Shown here piece by piece: positions 37,536-48,333 of a DNA stretch of 64,000 bases (positions are counted from its first letter, which is position 1; every line of letters begins with the position of its first letter). The notes below the pieces were generated by a model. The model did no database searches. It saw only the letters and a list, made by a program, of their open reading frames with translations, and had not been told where the DNA came from. The DNA lies in NCBI GenBank assembly GCA_938040315.1, contig CALHQW010000008.1, positions 1 through 64,000 on the forward strand, given 5' to 3'. Origin of the DNA: an uncultured bacterium (GTDB lineage: Bacteria > Hydrothermota > Tepidihabitantia > Tepidihabitantales > DTDR01). A program made the translations under genes and the position numbers.

Positions 37536-38674
37536 AAGTAAAACCCGAAGATTTTATTGTTAAAGAAGTAGTAAATTTATCTTTTAAAGAAAAAGGTGAA
37601 TATGGCGTCTATTTATTAGAGAAAAAAAATTTTAATACTTTAGATGTTATTTACTTTTTACAGAAAAAATATAAATTTAATAAAATTTATCGTTTAGGTT
37701 TAAAAGACCGTTATTCTTATGCTTTTCAATACTTGGTTTCTAGAACAATAAAAAAAGAGAGTATAAGGGAAAAGAATTTTTCTCTACACTTTCTTGGTTT
37801 TTTAGAAAGGCCTTTAAGAAAGGAAGATTTATTAGGAAATTATTTTCAAATTACTATTAGAGATTTAAAGAAAGAAGAAGGGGAGAGGATGATTAATAAT
37901 TTTTGGGAGGTTGGTGTTAATGGCTTGCCAAATTTTTATGACGAACAAAGAATGGGTAGTGCTCGCCATAAAGAAGGTTTTATTGCTTACTATTTAATAA
38001 AAAGAAATTACGAAAAGGCTTTAAAACTTTTTTTAGCGACTCCTTCTGGTTTTGATGAAAGTAAGATTAAAAGATTAAAGGAATTTTTAAAAGAAAATTG
38101 GGGGCAATGGGAAGAAGCAAAAAGGTTAGCAATTCGCGAATACGTTCCCGTGATTAATTATTTAATAGACAATAAAACAGATTACAAAGGAGCAATAAAA
38201 AAAATTCCTTTTGAACTTTTGAATATTTTTATAAATGCCTATCAAGCCTATATTTGGAATGAAACTTTAAATTTATATTTTAAGAAATTAGAAATTCCTA
38301 TTTTCCCTGTAAAGTATCGTTTTGGTAAATTATACTTTTATAAAAATTTACCTTTTTTTCTTAGAGAAAAATTATTCAATCTTTTTATTCCTGCACCTTC
38401 TTCCAAAATAAAAGAGAAAAATGAAATTATTGAAATTATGGAAGAAGTTTTAAAAAAAGAAAATCTCTCTTTAAAAGATTTTAAAATAAAATTGAAAATA
38501 CGGGGTCTCTATTTTAAACCCTATTTAAGGAAGGTTATTGTGTTGCCAACACAAATGAAAGTTAGCGATTTATTAACTGACGAATTGTATAAAGGGAAAT
38601 ATAAACTCACTTTAAACTTTCTTTTACCGGCTGGTTCTTATGCTACAATTCTTATTAAAAGATTAATAATTTAA
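37526..38674 (+). CDS. truD: tRNA pseudouridine(13) synthase TruD, probable ATT start overlapping upstream stop
   Basis: Upstream in-frame KVKPEDFIVKEVVN...GLKDRYSYAFQYLVSR contains TruD N-terminal and catalytic-Asp motifs, all before the first canonical start TTG 37733; C-terminal half matches TruD. Confidence 0.75.
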   Translation: MKVKVKPEDFIVKEVVNLSFKEKGEYGVYLLEKKNFNTLDVIYFLQKKYKFNKIYRLGLKDRYSYAFQYLVSRTIKKESIREKNFSLHFLGFLERPLRKEDLLGNYFQITIRDLKKEEGERMINNFWEVGVNGLPNFYDEQRMGSARHKEGFIAYYLIKRNYEKALKLFLATPSGFDESKIKRLKEFLKENWGQWEEAKRLAIREYVPVINYLIDNKTDYKGAIKKIPFELLNIFINAYQAYIWNETLNLYFKKLEIPIFPVKYRFGKLYFYKNLPFFLREKLFNLFIPAPSSKIKEKNEIIEIMEEVLKKENLSLKDFKIKLKIRGLYFKPYLRKVIVLPTQMKVSDLLTDELYKGKYKLTLNFLLPAGSYATILIKRLII

Positions 38675-39150
38675 ATTTCTAAAATATTAACTTGATTTTC
38701 TTTAATATCAAGAAGAGCAATTGTTGCTTTTTCTGTTAAAAGACCACAGGCTTCACCAGGATTAATGAAAAGAATATTTTCTTTTTTTATAATTTCATAT
38801 TTATGGGTATGACCATAGATAACATAATCTACATCATTTTTAATTTCTTCTTTTTTTAATTTATGGAAAATGAGAAATTTTTTATTACCCAAAGATATTT
38901 CTAAAGGTGCTTCCGAAAGAATAAGATTATTTTCTTTTGCTACCTTTAATAAACCTTCCTTTTCGCCGTCGCAATTACCAAAAACTCCATAAAATTTAGT
39001 TTTTAGATTAGCAAATTCTTTTAAAGTGAAAGGAGCAACAAAATCTCCACAATGGATAACACCGAGTACCTTATGCTGATTAAAAATTTCTAATGCTTTT
39101 TTAACTTTTTCAATGTGATCATGGGTATCAGAAATAATCCCTAAAAGCAT
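38671..39150 (-). CDS. YfcE/MJ0936-type metallophosphodiesterase
   Basis: GIISDTHDH, HCGDF, GNCDGE, YGHTHKY. Confidence 0.92.
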   Translation of the reverse strand: MLLGIISDTHDHIEKVKKALEIFNQHKVLGVIHCGDFVAPFTLKEFANLKTKFYGVFGNCDGEKEGLLKVAKENNLILSEAPLEISLGNKKFLIFHKLKKEEIKNDVDYVIYGHTHKYEIIKKENILFINPGEACGLLTEKATIALLDIKENQVNILEI

Positions 39151-39156
39151 TATTTT

Positions 39157-40551
39157 TTATTCAAATGATAAAATTTTTATTTTTATTTTTCCAAGGATGT
39201 TTAAAACTTTAACTTGTTCTTCTACATCACCAACTTTTAAAATTAAATGCACCGGAGAGGCCGGAAATTCACCAAAAGTAGGATCGCAAGAAATCCATTC
39301 ATTTAGATAAACTTGATTCCATGCATGATAATAAAAGCCATTGCCGGCGTATACTAAACCAACAACCACTCTTGTAGGGATTCCTAAGGATCGACAAAGA
39401 GCGGCATACAGAGTAGCATGTTCATTACAATCACCTTCAAGGTTTCTTAGGATTTCAATTGCCGAAGGATAAGAAGTAGTGGCTTTCTTTTTAAGATTTC
39501 GGAAAACCCAAATTAAAATTCTTTCCGCAATTGTTTGAGGATGTGCAAGGTTACCAATAATTTCTGATGCTTTTTTCTTAATCAATGGGTGATCAGATTG
39601 AATAGTCGGAGTAGACTTAAGATAAATTTTTTCTTTTTCTGAAATTTTAAGTTGTTTAATTTTGGTTAATTTCGGTCTAGTAATTTCAATTATTAACGGA
39701 TTTTTACTTATAACTTTTTGATTAGGCAAATCAAGGTCTAAATATTCAAAGGAATCTATTCCTTGAATTTCCAATTTTAAAGATTTAAGTTTTGCTGGTT
39801 CAGATAAAAAAGTATCTACGGGAATAGAAAAAAAAGAAAGAATATCTAAGAAATCTTTATTCCATTCAGCCATCGCTTTTTGGGGAGATTCTTTAATGCC
39901 AATAATTCCACCAGCAGAAATTTCCTTCAATAAGTTTCCTAAGGAATCTAAATAATAAAAAGATTTTACATTTGCCATGGTAATTTCATAAACTAATGTT
40001 TTATAAACAGTATCATTTATAATTACGGTATCCCTTTTTTGAAAATTTATTTCCGTCGGTAAAATTGAAAAAAGAGTGAAATCTAAAAGATTGCCTTTCC
40101 AATTTTTAAACCCCTGAGAAATGATTAAATAGGGTAATACTCCTATAGGATAAGTATTTTGAGGTAAAATTAAGTATTTTTTAATAATTTCTGAACCAGT
40201 TTGGAGAGTGTAGTAAAGAGTGTCTTTTTTAACTTTACCATTTATCTTTAAAACATTTTTCTCAGAAATTTGTTCTGATTCAAAATTCTTTAATTTTAAC
40301 TTTAAATCGGTTAAAAGAAAGGTATTTACGGTAACTTCTTTTAATTCACACCCAACTTTTAATATTAATTTAATTCGATTGTAAAATTTTATTAAAGAAT
40401 CGCCCACATTAATTTTTGATAAGGAATAACCAATTTTTGTCTGATTTAAATAATAACTTAACCAATTTTCAACATTTTTAGAAACCGAAACTTTCTTTTG
40501 ACAATTTATTAATAATATTAAAAAAAATACAATTTCTCTTTTTTTTAACAT
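39157..40551 (-). CDS. Lipoprotein with transglutaminase-like domain
   Basis: LINC lipobox; LEGDCNEHATLYAALCRSLGIPTRVVVGLV...YHAWNQVYLNEWISCDPTFGE. Confidence 0.85.
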   Translation of the reverse strand: MLKKREIVFFLILLINCQKKVSVSKNVENWLSYYLNQTKIGYSLSKINVGDSLIKFYNRIKLILKVGCELKEVTVNTFLLTDLKLKLKNFESEQISEKNVLKINGKVKKDTLYYTLQTGSEIIKKYLILPQNTYPIGVLPYLIISQGFKNWKGNLLDFTLFSILPTEINFQKRDTVIINDTVYKTLVYEITMANVKSFYYLDSLGNLLKEISAGGIIGIKESPQKAMAEWNKDFLDILSFFSIPVDTFLSEPAKLKSLKLEIQGIDSFEYLDLDLPNQKVISKNPLIIEITRPKLTKIKQLKISEKEKIYLKSTPTIQSDHPLIKKKASEIIGNLAHPQTIAERILIWVFRNLKKKATTSYPSAIEILRNLEGDCNEHATLYAALCRSLGIPTRVVVGLVYAGNGFYYHAWNQVYLNEWISCDPTFGEFPASPVHLILKVGDVEEQVKVLNILGKIKIKILSFE

Positions 40552-40587
40552 AGATTTAGTATTTATAATAATTTTGTGCCCGAAGAT

Positions 40588-41703
40588 TTATGAGCGATGT
40601 CTTCGACCACCGTATTCGATTAATTCTCTTAACGCTTTAGGATCAAAGGCATTTTGCATTGCTGTTTCATAAGTTATTTTACCCATTTTATAAAGTTCAG
40701 CAAGATAGGCATCAAAAGTAATGCTTCCTTCTGCCGAGGCAGTTTGAATTGCCGAAGGAAGATGTTCAATTTTTTTCTCCCGAATTAAATTTCTTACTGC
40801 GGGTGTCGCCATCATTATTTCAAAACAAGCAATTCTACCTTTTCCTTCGGCTCTTAAAAGTAGTCTTTGAGAAAATACCGCTAATAAAGAAATTGAAAAC
40901 TGTATTCTAATTTGATCACGGATTTCTGGAGGGAAAATATCAATAAAACGAGTCACTGTTTCTGTAGCATTGGTAGTATGCAAAGTTCCGATTACCAAAT
41001 GTCCTGATTCTGCAGCCCAAACCGTTGCTTCAGCAGTAGCTAAGTCTCTAATTTCCCCAACCAGAATGACATTAGGATTAGATCGTAATCCTTTCATTAT
41101 TGCTTCCCGAAAAGAAGAGACATCAACGCCAACTTCTCTCTGAGTAATAATGCCTGCTTTATGGTCATGAACAAATTCAATAGGGTCTTCAATCGTTAAT
41201 ACATGTCTTGGTGAATTAAGAATATAATCAATAAAGCATGCCTGAGTCGTTGATTTTCCTGAGCCAGTTGGCCCGGTTACTAATATTAAACCATGTGGTC
41301 TATCTAATAATGCTTTAATCTTAGGAATGAGGTGAGGAAGAAAACCAATTTCTTCAAAACTCATAATATGTTTAGGAATTAAACGAAGAGCAAGTCCAAA
41401 AAAACCTTTCTGTTTATAAATCGCTACTCTAAATCTTCCATATTCTCCAAAATCTAATCCAAAATCTCCTCCACCACCATCATTAATTTGTGCTCTTAAA
41501 TGTTTAGCATGTTGAGCAGCAATATCTTTAAATTTTTCTGTCATTTCCGGAGTTAAAATTGGTTCGCCTTCAATAGGATAAAGTTTACCATCAATTCTTA
41601 ATGTGGGTGGGCGTCCAACAGTTAAATGAATATCCGAAGCTTTTCTTCGGACACATTCCATTAATAATCTATTAAAATATTCTTCTACATTTTCTACTTT
41701 CAT
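40588..41703 (-). CDS. Second PilT/PilU-like twitching ATPase
   Basis: GLILVTGPTGSGKSTTQACFID, EDPIEFVH, AESGHLVIGTLHTTNATET. Confidence 0.92.
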   Translation of the reverse strand: MKVENVEEYFNRLLMECVRRKASDIHLTVGRPPTLRIDGKLYPIEGEPILTPEMTEKFKDIAAQHAKHLRAQINDGGGGDFGLDFGEYGRFRVAIYKQKGFFGLALRLIPKHIMSFEEIGFLPHLIPKIKALLDRPHGLILVTGPTGSGKSTTQACFIDYILNSPRHVLTIEDPIEFVHDHKAGIITQREVGVDVSSFREAIMKGLRSNPNVILVGEIRDLATAEATVWAAESGHLVIGTLHTTNATETVTRFIDIFPPEIRDQIRIQFSISLLAVFSQRLLLRAEGKGRIACFEIMMATPAVRNLIREKKIEHLPSAIQTASAEGSITFDAYLAELYKMGKITYETAMQNAFDPKALRELIEYGGRRHRS

Positions 41704-41742
41704 AATTATTTATACTAAATATTTTATTTTATTATTCTAATT

Positions 41743-41771
41743 AATTATAACTCGAAAATATTAATAAGTCA
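41743..41771 (-). promoter_or_regulatory. Promoter TTGACT-N17-TATAAT upstream of the second PilT
   Basis: Minus-strand ttattgacttattaatattttcgagttataat; approximate coordinates. Confidence 0.6.
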
Positions 41772-41799
41772 ATAATTTTGATTTTTAAATTAGAAATAT

Positions 41800-42108
41800 T
41801 TACTTATGACGAATAATGATTTTTATATCTTTTACTACCTTTAAACCTATTTTTTTATTAATTTTATTAATTAATTCATTTTTAAAATAATTCAATTCTG
41901 TTTTCCATTCAGGAGAGGGGACTTTAAGATAGAGAATTTTCTTTTCTAAATCAATTGGCTGTATTTGGGAAGGAAAATTTTCGCCAACGATATCTTTCCA
42001 TTTAAAGATCACCTCTTTTTCAACTAATTTATCCCAAAGTCCTAATTTTTTAATAACTACTGGCAAAAATTCTTTCAAAGAAGTTAGTTTTTCAACTTTT
42101 TCCCTCAT
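41800..42108 (-). CDS. DUF721/DciA-like protein
   Basis: [48 protein letters not shown]. Confidence 0.75.
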   Translation of the reverse strand: MREKVEKLTSLKEFLPVVIKKLGLWDKLVEKEVIFKWKDIVGENFPSQIQPIDLEKKILYLKVPSPEWKTELNYFKNELINKINKKIGLKVVKDIKIIIRHK

Positions 42109-43688
42109 TTTTCTAACAATTCTTTTAAGAAAGAAAATTCTTTTAGAATTGCTGGATGGCGAAGTTTTTTTAAGGCTTTTGCCTCAATTTGTCTTACTCG
42201 CTCACGGGTTATATTAAAGATTTGCCCAACTTCTTCTAAAGTTCTTTGAATACCGTCGCCAATTCCGAACCGGAGTTTTAAGATTTTTTCTTCTCTTTTT
42301 GATAAATAAATTTGTAATACTTTTTCTAACTTTTCATTTAACAAAGAAATCCCAGCCTTTCTTGCGGGAGAGGTTGTTTTTTCGTCAGCCATAAAGTCGC
42401 CAATAAAACCAGATTCTTCATCATCTATAGGTTTATCTAAAGAGACACCGTGTTGGATAATTTTTAGATACCTTTCAATTTTTTCTTTACTAATTCCTAA
42501 TCGTTGAGCGATCTCACTAATTGTTGGTTCTCGGCCAAAATTTTGTAAAAACTTTTGACGCGCATGAGTAATTTTATTAATTGCATCCTGGATATGGGAT
42601 GGTATTCTTACTGTTCTTGACTGTTCGGCAAGTGCTCTTGTAATTGCCTGTTTAATCCACCAAGTAGCATAAGTGGAGAATTTATAGCCCTTTTTATAAT
42701 TAAATTTTTCTACCGCTTTTATTAATCCGACATTTCCTTCTTCTACTAAATCTGAGAATTCTAACCCACGATTAGCATATTTTTTAGCAATTGAAACAAC
42801 TAAACGCACATTACCGTTTATCATTTTATCTCTTGCGGATAAAATTTTATTTTTGTATCTTTCTATATTTCTCCAGGTTTCTTCAACCTTTTCGTAATTT
42901 TGACCAAAAAAATTTTCATACTCCTTTAACTTTTCTTTTAAATTTTTAATTTCATTTTTATCTTTTGTGTTTTTTATCTGGTTAAAGATTTTTTGGGCTT
43001 CAACCATTTTACGATGAAATTCCTCGACAAATTCATTAATAACAGAATGTTGCAAACTTAAATTTTGGATTCTTCGTAAAATACTTTTCTTTTTTTCTTC
43101 AATTTTCTTTAAAACCACTGGTGTCGGTTTTTTCCCCAAGAGTTCTTTAAGGGTAGTAATTAATTTTTTTAAAGCCTTTGTACGACGAATAAAAAGGTAT
43201 CTTTTGTGAGACATTGCCCAACGGTTAATTAGATATTCATATTCTACTCGGACAATTTGGTCTAAATCTTTTTCTCCTCTTTCTACCGACTCACAAAGTT
43301 CGATTAATTTTTCAATAAGTGGCACGCTATTAAAAAGGCAAGAAGTAATCTCCCGATAACCTTCTTCCATTATTTTAGAGTATCTTATTTCTTCTTCTTT
43401 AGTTAAAAGGGGTAATTTTGCTAAATCACGAAAATAAAATTTGGTAGCACTCTCAAAAGGTTCTATCGGAACTTTTTTTGGCTTTCTTGAGACAACTTCT
43501 AATGGTTCTTCTTCGACAACTTCAATTCCCATTTTATTGAGGTTTAATAAAATTTCTTCTACATCTTCAGCAGTATTTAATTCTTCAGGTAGAAGCAAAT
43601 TTAATTGGTCGTAAGTTAATTTTTTATTTTTATATTTTAAAATCTCATTATAAAATTTTTCTAAGATAGCTTTTTTATTGTTACTCAT
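42105..43688 (-). CDS. rpoD: RNA polymerase primary sigma factor RpoD
   Basis: [64 protein letters not shown]. Confidence 0.96.
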   Translation of the reverse strand: MSNNKKAILEKFYNEILKYKNKKLTYDQLNLLLPEELNTAEDVEEILLNLNKMGIEVVEEEPLEVVSRKPKKVPIEPFESATKFYFRDLAKLPLLTKEEEIRYSKIMEEGYREITSCLFNSVPLIEKLIELCESVERGEKDLDQIVRVEYEYLINRWAMSHKRYLFIRRTKALKKLITTLKELLGKKPTPVVLKKIEEKKKSILRRIQNLSLQHSVINEFVEEFHRKMVEAQKIFNQIKNTKDKNEIKNLKEKLKEYENFFGQNYEKVEETWRNIERYKNKILSARDKMINGNVRLVVSIAKKYANRGLEFSDLVEEGNVGLIKAVEKFNYKKGYKFSTYATWWIKQAITRALAEQSRTVRIPSHIQDAINKITHARQKFLQNFGREPTISEIAQRLGISKEKIERYLKIIQHGVSLDKPIDDEESGFIGDFMADEKTTSPARKAGISLLNEKLEKVLQIYLSKREEKILKLRFGIGDGIQRTLEEVGQIFNITRERVRQIEAKALKKLRHPAILKEFSFLKELLEK

Positions 43689-45340
43689 TTTCCTCCTTTA
43701 ATTAAATTTTTTTTGATTTCAACAATTTTTCTTAAAATATTCTCGTTGCTTTCTCCCGAAGTTAGTTTATTGTAAAGATATTCATAAAAATATTTATCTA
43801 ATAACCGTTTAAAATCTTTTTCTTTTATATTACTGATTAATACTTCTGATGAAAAAGATAAAGAAGCGCATTTCTTTTTGAATTCTTCATTTTTAATTTC
43901 TTCTAATATTAGCCCAGTATTTATTTTTTCTTTATCTTTAAAATCTTCAATTATTTTTATTAACTCCTTTATTTCTTCAGGAAAGATTTCTAATGGATAT
44001 TCTTGAATAAGTGAAGAATATTTGGGATAAACTAATAATATATTAATTATTTGGTCTTCTAACTTTTTTATTTCTACATTAAAAACAGAAAAACTTTTTT
44101 CTTTAAAGATATTTAACACTTGTTCTTTCTTAATATGAAAAATTTCACTTATTTTATTTAAATATAGTTCTTTTAGGGTTGAATCGCAAGTAAAATTTAT
44201 AATTTCTCCAAGTTTTTTTAAAATATTCCTTTTTTCAGAAATTGTTTTGGGATGAGAAATTTTTAGGTAAAAATCAATAAAATCGTAGGGAAAGCAGATA
44301 ATTTTTTTAAGTTCCTTTACCCCTTTTTCCTTTACATATTTATCAGGATCGTAATTATCTGGGAGAAAAGCAATCAAAGGATTTATCCCCACTTTTAAGG
44401 CAATTTCCGCAGCTCTTTTTGTTGCTTCTCGGCCGGCATTATCGCCATCAAATAAAATTATTATTTCTTCACTATATTTTTTTAATAACCTTGCTTGGTC
44501 AATCGTAAAACCAGTGCCTAAAGGTGCCACTAAATTTTTAATTCCTTTATCAAAGAGTGAAAGTAAATCAAAATATCCTTCTACTAATATAGGTTTATTT
44601 TCTGCTAAAAAATTACGTGTTTGATAAAGACCATAGAGATTTTCTCCTTTTTTAAAAATTGCTGTTTCTGGTGAATTAAGATACTTGGGTTCTATTTTTT
44701 CATCTAATACTCTTCCTCCAAAACCGATAACCTTTCCGCGAGAGTTAAAAATTGGAAAAATAATACGATTAAAAAACCATTCATGGATATCCTTTTCTTT
44801 TTTATAAGCCAAACCGCTTTTAATTAATAACTCTTCTGAAAAACCTCTTTTATAAAGAGTTTTAATTAAAAGATTTCCAACAGGAGCATAGCCTAATTGG
44901 AATTCTTTTATTGTTGTTAACGATAGTTTTCTCTCTTTAATTAAATAATTTAAAGCTTGCGGATAAATAAAAAGTTGTTCTTGATAAAACTTGCTTGCCA
45001 ATTTAATAACTTCGTAAATTTCTTTATTTTTTTTCTCTTCTTTTTCATCTGCTAAACTTATTTCTATTCCCTCTCTCTCTGCTAAAGATTTTACTGCCTC
45101 AAGAAATCCAATTTTTTCATATTTCATTATAAAATGAATGACGTTACCACTCTCTTTACAACCAAAACAATGAAATAGTTGTTGCGACGGATTGACATAA
45201 AAAGAGGGTTTAGTATCATGATGAAAAGGGCATAAGGCTCGATAATAATTGCCAACTTTTTTTAAAGGTAGATAGGAATTAATTAATTCTACAATATCAC
45301 AATTTTCTAAAATTTTTTCAATAATTTCCCTTTTAATCAT
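43685..45340 (-). CDS. dnaG: DNA primase
   Basis: [46 protein letters not shown]. Confidence 0.96.
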   Translation of the reverse strand: MIKREIIEKILENCDIVELINSYLPLKKVGNYYRALCPFHHDTKPSFYVNPSQQLFHCFGCKESGNVIHFIMKYEKIGFLEAVKSLAEREGIEISLADEKEEKKNKEIYEVIKLASKFYQEQLFIYPQALNYLIKERKLSLTTIKEFQLGYAPVGNLLIKTLYKRGFSEELLIKSGLAYKKEKDIHEWFFNRIIFPIFNSRGKVIGFGGRVLDEKIEPKYLNSPETAIFKKGENLYGLYQTRNFLAENKPILVEGYFDLLSLFDKGIKNLVAPLGTGFTIDQARLLKKYSEEIIILFDGDNAGREATKRAAEIALKVGINPLIAFLPDNYDPDKYVKEKGVKELKKIICFPYDFIDFYLKISHPKTISEKRNILKKLGEIINFTCDSTLKELYLNKISEIFHIKKEQVLNIFKEKSFSVFNVEIKKLEDQIINILLVYPKYSSLIQEYPLEIFPEEIKELIKIIEDFKDKEKINTGLILEEIKNEEFKKKCASLSFSSEVLISNIKEKDFKRLLDKYFYEYLYNKLTSGESNENILRKIVEIKKNLIKGGK

Positions 45341-47357
45341 TTTCTTTTTTTAATAATTTTACCTCCTCTTTTGGAACAGTGATTAAAAATTTTTGGGTCA
45401 AAATCTTTAAAAAATTATTTTTAATTTCTATAATTTTACCGACTCTTTTTAATTTTTCAATATATACTTCATCCCCAATTTTTAAGTTCTTTTCTTCATT
45501 AAAAGAGTAGAGAAGATTTTTTTCTTTTTGAATTTCTGATAAATTAGTCTCAATAAATTTTTTAGCTTCGCTTATTGCTCCCTTTTTTTGTGCTTTAATT
45601 GTTTTTATAAAATTCTCCAATTCTTTTCGAGCGTTTAAAAAGAAGTTTTCTTTTTCTTTTAGAAATTCTTTTTTGTAGTTTTTTAAGATTATTTGTAGTT
45701 CTTTGTTTTTTTCTTCATAATTTTTTATTAATTTTTCTAATTTTTCCTCTTTCTCCTTTAATTCTTCAATTTTCTTTTGATATTTTTTTATTTCTTTTTC
45801 CCATTCATTTAATTTTGTTTTTATGGTAAAAAAATCAGTTTTTAAATAGTAATGGGCTCTTTCAATAATTGATTTTTCTAAACCGATTGTTTGAGCAATT
45901 TCTAAAGCACTTGATTCGCCAGGGATGCCAATAATCAATCGATATGTGGGTTTTTCTTTATATTCCATAGAAGCATTTAAAATTTTTGATGAGTTATGGG
46001 CAAAAATTTTTAAACGAGGCAAATGAGTAGTAGCGAAGACGAATGAGTTCTTTTTAGATAATTCTTCTAAAATAGCGATAGCCAAAGCCTCGCCCTCTTC
46101 CGGAGAAGTATCTCTACCTAATTCATCTAATAAAATTAATGAATGAGCATCTGCCTTTTCGAGGAATTCTTTTATCTTTTTTATATGAGCGTGAAAAGAA
46201 GAAAGCCCTTTTTCCAAAGATTGTTCGTCTCCGATATCAGCAAAAATTTTTTTGAAAAAAGGAATTTTACTATTTATTCCTACTGGAGGATATATTCCTG
46301 ATTGGGCGAGTAAAGAAATTATTCCGATTGTTTTCAGAACAACTGTTTTGCCACCAGCATTTGGTCCAGAGATTAGAAGAATTCTTATTTTTTGGGGTAA
46401 TTGAAAGGAAAGGGGGATTACCTCTTCTTTTATTTTCAACAAAAGAGGATGGCGAGCAAAGTTTATTTGAAATTCATTTTTTTCAGAAAATTCAATTTTC
46501 TGGCAATGATAATCTTCTACAAATTTTGCTTTAGCATTTAAAGCATCTAAATAAGCGATTGTTTCGCAAGTTTTATTTATATCAGAGTATCTTTTAATTA
46601 TTTCTTCCGTTAGTTCTTTTAAAATTCTTTTCTTTTCTTCGGCTAATTGGTGATTAATTTTTATAAATAAATTGTTGTCTTCAACAATTTCTAAGGGTTC
46701 ACAAAAAGCAGTTTTTTTTGTTTCTGAATAATCATGAACAATTCCAGGAAATTTACTAATTAGATTGGTTTTAATTGGTAATACATATCTTTCTCCGCAC
46801 AAAGTGTAATTATCAATTGTTAAAAAATCTTTTTTTTCTTTAATTATTTTTTTTAATTTATTAATAATTTTTTCTCTTAACTCTTTTATTTCCGAAAGAA
46901 TTTTTAAAAGTTGTGGAAAGGCTTCATATTTAATTTCGCCGTCTTCTTCAATTTTATCTTCAATTAAGGATATCAATTGTTGATAATTATTAAGATTATT
47001 TAAATAAAATGCGAAAGAGGAAGGAAGATTTTTTAAAGGGAAAAAAATTTTGAGTTTTTCTACATTTTTTAAAAAGTTTTTTATTAAAATTAAAATTTTC
47101 CCATTAAAATAATAGTTCTTTTTTAGTTCTTCCTTTAAAAACTCTGCTAAATTAAAAAAATTTTTGTAGGATGGTTTTTCTTTTAAAGAAAGATAATATT
47201 CCAAATGGCTGAATTCCTTTCTAATTGTTTCTATTTTAGAAAAAGGTAAAGAGTTTAAAATTAATTCCTTTCCTAAAGGAGTTTCACAATAATTAGCAAT
47301 TAAACTAAGTACTTTGTGATATTCTAAATTTAGTAAAGTATCTTTATCGCAAACCAC
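45333..47357 (-). CDS. mutS2: MutS2 family protein
   Basis: LLISGPNAGGKTVVLKTIG; LDELGRDTSPEEGEALAIAILEEL; no clear C-terminal Smr domain seen. Confidence 0.9.
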   Translation of the reverse strand: MVCDKDTLLNLEYHKVLSLIANYCETPLGKELILNSLPFSKIETIRKEFSHLEYYLSLKEKPSYKNFFNLAEFLKEELKKNYYFNGKILILIKNFLKNVEKLKIFFPLKNLPSSFAFYLNNLNNYQQLISLIEDKIEEDGEIKYEAFPQLLKILSEIKELREKIINKLKKIIKEKKDFLTIDNYTLCGERYVLPIKTNLISKFPGIVHDYSETKKTAFCEPLEIVEDNNLFIKINHQLAEEKKRILKELTEEIIKRYSDINKTCETIAYLDALNAKAKFVEDYHCQKIEFSEKNEFQINFARHPLLLKIKEEVIPLSFQLPQKIRILLISGPNAGGKTVVLKTIGIISLLAQSGIYPPVGINSKIPFFKKIFADIGDEQSLEKGLSSFHAHIKKIKEFLEKADAHSLILLDELGRDTSPEEGEALAIAILEELSKKNSFVFATTHLPRLKIFAHNSSKILNASMEYKEKPTYRLIIGIPGESSALEIAQTIGLEKSIIERAHYYLKTDFFTIKTKLNEWEKEIKKYQKKIEELKEKEEKLEKLIKNYEEKNKELQIILKNYKKEFLKEKENFFLNARKELENFIKTIKAQKKGAISEAKKFIETNLSEIQKEKNLLYSFNEEKNLKIGDEVYIEKLKRVGKIIEIKNNFLKILTQKFLITVPKEEVKLLKKEND

Positions 47358-47358
47358 T

Positions 47359-47550
47359 TTACATTTGCTGCATTTTTTTTCGCCATCTTCTTATTGCTTC
47401 AGCCAGGCGTTTTTTTCTTCTTTCGCTGGGTTTTTCATAATATTCTTTTCTCTTAATATCTTGCAAAATTCCAGCTTTTTCTACCGCCCGGCGAAAACGG
47501 CGGATAAAACTTTCGAATGGTTCACCATCATGGACCTCGATTTTTGTCAT
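47359..47550 (-). CDS. rpsU: 30S ribosomal protein S21
   Basis: ESFIRRFRRAVEKAGILQDIKRKEYYEKPSERRKKRLAEA. Confidence 0.95.
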   Translation of the reverse strand: MTKIEVHDGEPFESFIRRFRRAVEKAGILQDIKRKEYYEKPSERRKKRLAEAIRRWRKKMQQM

Positions 47551-47583
47551 TTTTTCACCCTCCTTTTTATTTTTTGGTTAATT

Positions 47584-48333
47584 TTAAATATTATTAAATT
47601 CATATAAAATTAAACTAATTGCTACAATTCCTGCTGTTTCACTTCTTAATCTTCTTTTTCCTAAGGTAAAAAGATTTGCCCCTTTTTCTTCAGCTATTTT
47701 TATTTCTTTTAGTGTAAAACCACCCTCTGGGCCGATTATTAATAAAATATTTTTAATATTATTTTTTTTATTTTTATTAATAATGTTAGCTAATTTAGTA
47801 TCGCTATTTTCATAGGCTAAGAGAACTAAATCATAAGAAAAAAAGTTATTAACTAATTCTTCAAAAGTTATTGGTTTATAAATTTCTGGCAATATAGTAC
47901 CAGCAGATGTTTTTAAAGAAGCAATAGAAATTTTTTTTAATCTTTTCAATTTATTTTCATTTAGCTTAACTACCGTATTTTGAAAATACACAGGAATAAA
48001 ACCACCGATTCCTAATTCCGTTGCTTTGGCTAATATTATTTCTGTGTTTTCACCTTTTAATGGTGAGCTGGCCAAGGTAATTTTAATAGTAGGTTCCCTT
48101 GGTAAAAATTTTTTATTTAAGACTTCTCCGATTAGGTTCTTCTTTTCTATTTTTTTTATTAGAACTTCATATTCATAACCCAAACCGTTAGTTAATTTTA
48201 TTTTATCACCAATTTTATGTCTCATTACTTTTAAAATATGCTTTGCTTCTTCATTCTTTATTATTATTTTCTCGCCGATTTCTAATTTTTTAGGATAGTA
48301 ATAAATTTCACAGGATAAGAAATCTCTATTCAT
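47584..48333 (-). CDS. rsmE: 16S rRNA m3U1498 methyltransferase RsmE
   Basis: LRHK-like [40 protein letters not shown]. Confidence 0.93.
   Translation of the reverse strand: MNRDFLSCEIYYYPKKLEIGEKIIIKNEEAKHILKVMRHKIGDKIKLTNGLGYEYEVLIKKIEKKNLIGEVLNKKFLPREPTIKITLASSPLKGENTEIILAKATELGIGGFIPVYFQNTVVKLNENKLKRLKKISIASLKTSAGTILPEIYKPITFEELVNNFFSYDLVLLAYENSDTKLANIINKNKKNNIKNILLIIGPEGGFTLKEIKIAEEKGANLFTLGKRRLRSETAGIVAISLILYEFNNI

Noticed and set aside
37733-38674. truD starting at TTG 37733 as in the ORF track
   Set aside because: Would remove the N-terminal KPEDFIVKE region and catalytic Asp motif that are encoded in the same open frame upstream
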